DNA of 64,000 nucleotides. It comes from Dickeya aquatica. Lineage in GTDB: Bacteria; Pseudomonadota; Gammaproteobacteria; Enterobacterales; Enterobacteriaceae. Below the pieces are notes generated by a model, which did no database searches, was not told the DNA's origin, and was given only the letters and a program-made list of their open reading frames with translations. Position 1 is the first letter of the stretch. Every line of letters starts with the position of its first letter. The stretch is from positions 1,550,001-1,614,000 of the forward strand of contig NZ_LT615367.1 of NCBI RefSeq assembly GCF_900095885.1, given 5' to 3'. The translations under genes were made by a program, and so were the position numbers. This document shows, piece after piece, positions 61,337 through 64,000 of this stretch.

Positions 61337-62143
61337 ATGAAAAAAAATACTTTTTTTGCTCTGACAGCAATGGCGTTAGCCATGGGGTTATCGGTATCGG
61401 CTCAGGCGGCCGAGGTACTGCGTGTGGCGGCAGACCCGGTACCGCACGCAGAAATTCTGGCGCAGATACAAAAATCCGACCCATCGCTGAAGCTGAAGGT
61501 GGTGGAGCTTAGCGGTAACGTGAACGCTAACGAGCTGCTGGCCAGCGGCGATGTGGATGCCAACTATTTTCAGCATGTGCCTTATCTGCGCGATCAGGAA
61601 AAAGCGCTGGGCAAAAAATTTGTCGTTGCTGCCACGGTGCATATCGAACCGCTGGGCGTTTACTCCAAAAAATACAAATCACTCAATGAGGTGAAAGAAA
61701 ACGCCACCATCGCCGTGCCGAATAATGTCACCAACCTGAGCCGTGCGCTCTACCTGCTACAGGACAAAGGGCTGATAAAACTGAAAGCCGGTTATAACGA
61801 CCCGGCGAAAGATCAGGCAACGCCGAAGGATATTGCCGAGAACCCGAAAAAATTAAAAATAACCGAAATTGAAGCCGCACAGATCCCCCGCTCGCTGGAA
61901 GATGTCGATTTAGCGGTGATTAACGGTAACTATGCGCTGGAAGCGGGCCTGGAGCCTGCGCGCGATGCACTCGGCCTTGAGAGCGCCAGCCATAACCCGT
62001 ATGCCAATATTCTGGTCACCACGCCGGCACTGGCAAAAGACCCGCGTATTGTGCAACTGGCGAAAGATTTGGAGTCAAAAGCCACGGCGGAATTTATTCG
62101 TCAGCGCTATAAAGGCTCGGTGATTGCGGTCGCAGGACAATAA
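61337..62143 (+). CDS. MetQ/NlpA-family binding protein without lipobox
   Basis: A 268-residue substrate-binding protein of the NlpA/MetQ family. Segments are [66 protein letters not shown] and [13 protein letters not shown]. The signal peptide ends in VSAQAAEVL with no Cys, so the protein is soluble in the periplasm, unlike the lipoprotein MetQ. It lies 40 bases after the dioxygenase with AAGGGATAATA before the ATG, and 2 bases before the ATPase gene. Confidence 0.88.
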   Translation: MKKNTFFALTAMALAMGLSVSAQAAEVLRVAADPVPHAEILAQIQKSDPSLKLKVVELSGNVNANELLASGDVDANYFQHVPYLRDQEKALGKKFVVAATVHIEPLGVYSKKYKSLNEVKENATIAVPNNVTNLSRALYLLQDKGLIKLKAGYNDPAKDQATPKDIAENPKKLKITEIEAAQIPRSLEDVDLAVINGNYALEAGLEPARDALGLESASHNPYANILVTTPALAKDPRIVQLAKDLESKATAEFIRQRYKGSVIAVAGQ

Positions 62144-62145
62144 CC

Positions 62146-63027
62146 ATGATCCAGATTGAACGGCTGGCAAAACGCTACCCCGACAGTACCAGTGCGGCGC
62201 TGGAGGAGGTGTCGCTCACCATTCCAACCGGTGCGATATATGGCATTCTCGGGCGCAGCGGCGCGGGCAAAAGCACGCTTATTCGCTGCCTGAATTTGCT
62301 GGAGCGTCCCACGTCGGGCCGCATTGTGATGGACGGGTGTGATATCACCACGTTGTCAGCTGCGGCATTGCGCCAGCATCGGCAGCGTACCGGGATGATT
62401 TTCCAGCATTTCAATTTGTTACATGCCCGCACGGTACAAGACAATGTCGCTGTACCGCTGGAAATTGCCGGGGTAGCCCGGCATGAGCGTGAGACGCGTG
62501 TGGCGGAATTGCTGGCGTTGGTTGGCTTGAGTGATAAGGCGCAGGCTTATCCTTCCCAGCTCTCTGGCGGGCAAAAACAGCGGGTGGGTATAGCCCGCGC
62601 GCTGGCCGCCCGGCCGCGTTACCTGCTGTGTGATGAAGCCACCAGCGCGCTTGACCCGCAAACCACCGCGTCGATTCTTGCCTTACTCAAGCAGATTAAT
62701 CAGCAGCTTGGTTTGACCGTGGTGCTGATTACCCATGAGCTGGAGGTGGTGAAAACCCTGTGTGACCATGCGGCATTGTTAGAGGCAGGGCGAGTGGTCG
62801 AAAGCGGTGAGCTGCGTGTACTGTTGGCGAACCCAACATCACGCTTGCGTCAGGCGCTGTTACCCGATCTGGCGGCTGAACGGGCATTTTTGTTGCGCCA
62901 CGGTGTGGAACTGGCGGGGCTGAGTCAGGCTGAATTGGCGCTCTCTGCGCTAGCGTTGCCGGACGAACCCAGCGCCAGTGCTGCAAAAACTGCATCCGAG
63001 GAGGCCGGGTTATGCAGAGTCGCCTGA
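62146..63027 (+). CDS. MetN-like ABC ATPase lacking the NIL domain
   Basis: A 293-residue ABC ATPase of the methionine uptake type. Walker A is GRSGAGKST (36-44), the Q-loop is in MIFQHFNLL, the signature is LSGGQKQR (139-146) and Walker B is YLLCDEAT (159-166). E. coli MetN has about 343 residues and ends in a NIL (ACT-like) domain that binds methionine and shuts transport off. Here the region after residue 230 is short and Ala/Leu-rich, with no such domain. Regulation by substrate is therefore probably absent, or the substrate differs. It overlaps the permease gene by 16 bases. Confidence 0.9.
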   Translation: MIQIERLAKRYPDSTSAALEEVSLTIPTGAIYGILGRSGAGKSTLIRCLNLLERPTSGRIVMDGCDITTLSAAALRQHRQRTGMIFQHFNLLHARTVQDNVAVPLEIAGVARHERETRVAELLALVGLSDKAQAYPSQLSGGQKQRVGIARALAARPRYLLCDEATSALDPQTTASILALLKQINQQLGLTVVLITHELEVVKTLCDHAALLEAGRVVESGELRVLLANPTSRLRQALLPDLAAERAFLLRHGVELAGLSQAELALSALALPDEPSASAAKTASEEAGLCRVA

Positions 63028-63683
63028 GCTGGGACGAGCTATTTTCGATTATGTTCAATGCCACGCTGGAAACGCTCTACATGGTGGGGCTGGCTGCGCT
63101 GTTTACGCTATTGCTTGGTTTACCCGTTGGCGTGTTGCTGTTTATCAGCCGTCGCCAGGGCGTGTTGCCGCTGCCGCGCTTAAATGCCGTATTGGGTGGG
63201 GTGATTAATATCGGGCGTTCGCTGCCGTTTGTGGTGTTGTTGATAGCGCTTATCCCGCTGACTCGTCTGATTGTCGGCACCACGCTTGGCAGCACCGCCG
63301 CAGTTGTGCCCATCACGCTCGGCGCATTTCCGTTTTTTGCCCGTATTGTGGAAAACGCACTGGCTGAGGTGGAGGCCGGAAGGGTGGAGGCGATAGTCTC
63401 AATGGGCGGCAATGTATGGCATGTGGTCAGCAAGGCGCTGTTACCTGAGGCGCTGCCGTCGATTGTGGCGGGCATCACGCTGACGGTAGTCATGCTGATA
63501 GGCTTTTCATCGATGGCAGGCGTGATTGGCGGTGGAGGTTTGGGCGATTTGGCTATTCGCTATGGCTATCAGCGTTTTAATCAGCAGGTGATGATAGGGA
63601 CGGTCATTGTGCTGGTATTACTGGTACAACTGGTGCAGTCGCTGGGCGACCGGCTGGTGCGTTCGTTGGCCTATCGGCGTTGA
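63012..63683 (+). CDS. MetI-like ABC permease
   Basis: A 223-residue permease with five to six membrane helices. Landmarks are [48 protein letters not shown] and the EAA loop [26 protein letters not shown] near residue 128. It forms a dimer with the ATPase encoded just before. The last gene of the operon; a hairpin follows 10 bases later. Confidence 0.92.
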   Translation: MQSRLSWDELFSIMFNATLETLYMVGLAALFTLLLGLPVGVLLFISRRQGVLPLPRLNAVLGGVINIGRSLPFVVLLIALIPLTRLIVGTTLGSTAAVVPITLGAFPFFARIVENALAEVEAGRVEAIVSMGGNVWHVVSKALLPEALPSIVAGITLTVVMLIGFSSMAGVIGGGGLGDLAIRYGYQRFNQQVMIGTVIVLVLLVQLVQSLGDRLVRSLAYRR

Positions 63684-63693
63684 ACCTTGTGTG

Positions 63694-63714
63694 GAGGGTG
63701 GCACCGCCATCCTC
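63694..63714 (+). terminator. Hairpin after the Met-type transporter operon
   Basis: GAGGGTGGC (63694-63702) pairs with GCCATCCTC (63706-63714) with one G-T pair and a 3-base loop, followed by TGTTATCCCCAGTTTT. It is a plausible terminator for the operon starting at 60262. Confidence 0.65.
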
Positions 63715-64000
63715 TGTTATCCCCAGTTTTCCCGCCATTCACGCGATGGGTTGTGCACAACAACGGTGAGTGAGCCGGTTTATCCCCCGATAGTGAAGTC
63801 AATCGTCATAATTAATGAAAATAATGGCTAAAAAATACAATAATAATTGCTGCGCAATAGCTATCGAAAGCGCATTAAATAACCTGTTCAGATACCTGTG
63901 GTAATTTCTAGGAATATTCTATCTTCTTTTTATTTTGGGTTTTGATTTAATAAACCCCGAAGCGATGATATGACGGCTTCAGTTATTAACCAAAAAATAA
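63715..64000. other. AT-rich end of window
   Basis: No gene is recognisable. The sequence becomes AT-rich from about 63790, as in a promoter region for a gene beyond the window. No full reading frame begins here. Confidence 0.5.

Overview
The window reads as chromosome of a soft-rot plant pathogen of the Dickeya type (Pectobacteriaceae). The main reason is a nearly complete achromobactin siderophore locus in the order acr-acsD-acsE-yhcA-acsC-acsB-acsA-cbrABCD, as I recall it from Dickeya. A raf-type raffinose operon and enterobacterial formate dehydrogenase and Met-type ABC genes fit the same group. Species cannot be fixed from the sequence alone. No rRNA, tRNA or CRISPR array was seen.

Layout. 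(1) 1-15292: the achromobactin operon on the + strand. It begins inside the receptor gene acr and runs through three IucA/IucC-type synthetases, a PLP decarboxylase, an aldolase, an exporter and the CbrABCD ferric-siderophore importer. It ends with an RraA-like gene that lacks a key arginine. (2) 15293-18984: an insertion-rich scar. An IS630-type element sits inside the 3' end of an IS256-family transposase at a CTAG site. A low-GC methyltransferase gene and a MITE-like inverted-repeat element follow. (3) 18985-20055: an MBL-fold hydrolase. (4) 20203-32316: a LysR regulator diverging from a PrpF-family isomerase, an MFS transporter, an FAH-family protein, citrate lyase genes citCDEFG without citX, and an AcnB-type aconitase. 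Together these suggest uptake of aconitate or a related tricarboxylate and its breakdown through citrate to acetate and oxaloacetate/pyruvate. (5) 32662-37265: a three-subunit respiratory formate dehydrogenase with Cys in place of Sec. (6) 37313-37573: dispersed and structured repeats. (7) 37710-42334: LacI regulator, tandem operators, alpha-galactosidase and LacY/RafB-type permease. (8) 42585-46201: an FAD oxidoreductase, a GNAT protein and a membrane diguanylate cyclase.

(9) 46543-57838 is the most unusual part. Two divergent gene sets face each other across a 571-bp control region. The left set holds its own tonB, exbB and exbD plus a double-length ABC permease. The right set holds a sulfonate/nitrate-type binding protein, a TonB-dependent receptor, a Tat-exported large protein resembling exo-rhamnogalacturonan lyases (YetA/PL26-like) and a DUF6250-like protein. 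It looks like a self-contained, TonB-energised nutrient capture system, but no ATPase gene is present. A LysR gene sits convergent to it. (10) 59059-63683: a DUF2076 protein, then an isopenicillin-N-synthase-like dioxygenase with a modified Met-type ABC transporter. Its MetN lacks the regulatory C-terminal domain and its binding protein lacks a lipobox.

All family assignments come from reading the sequence; no database search was run.
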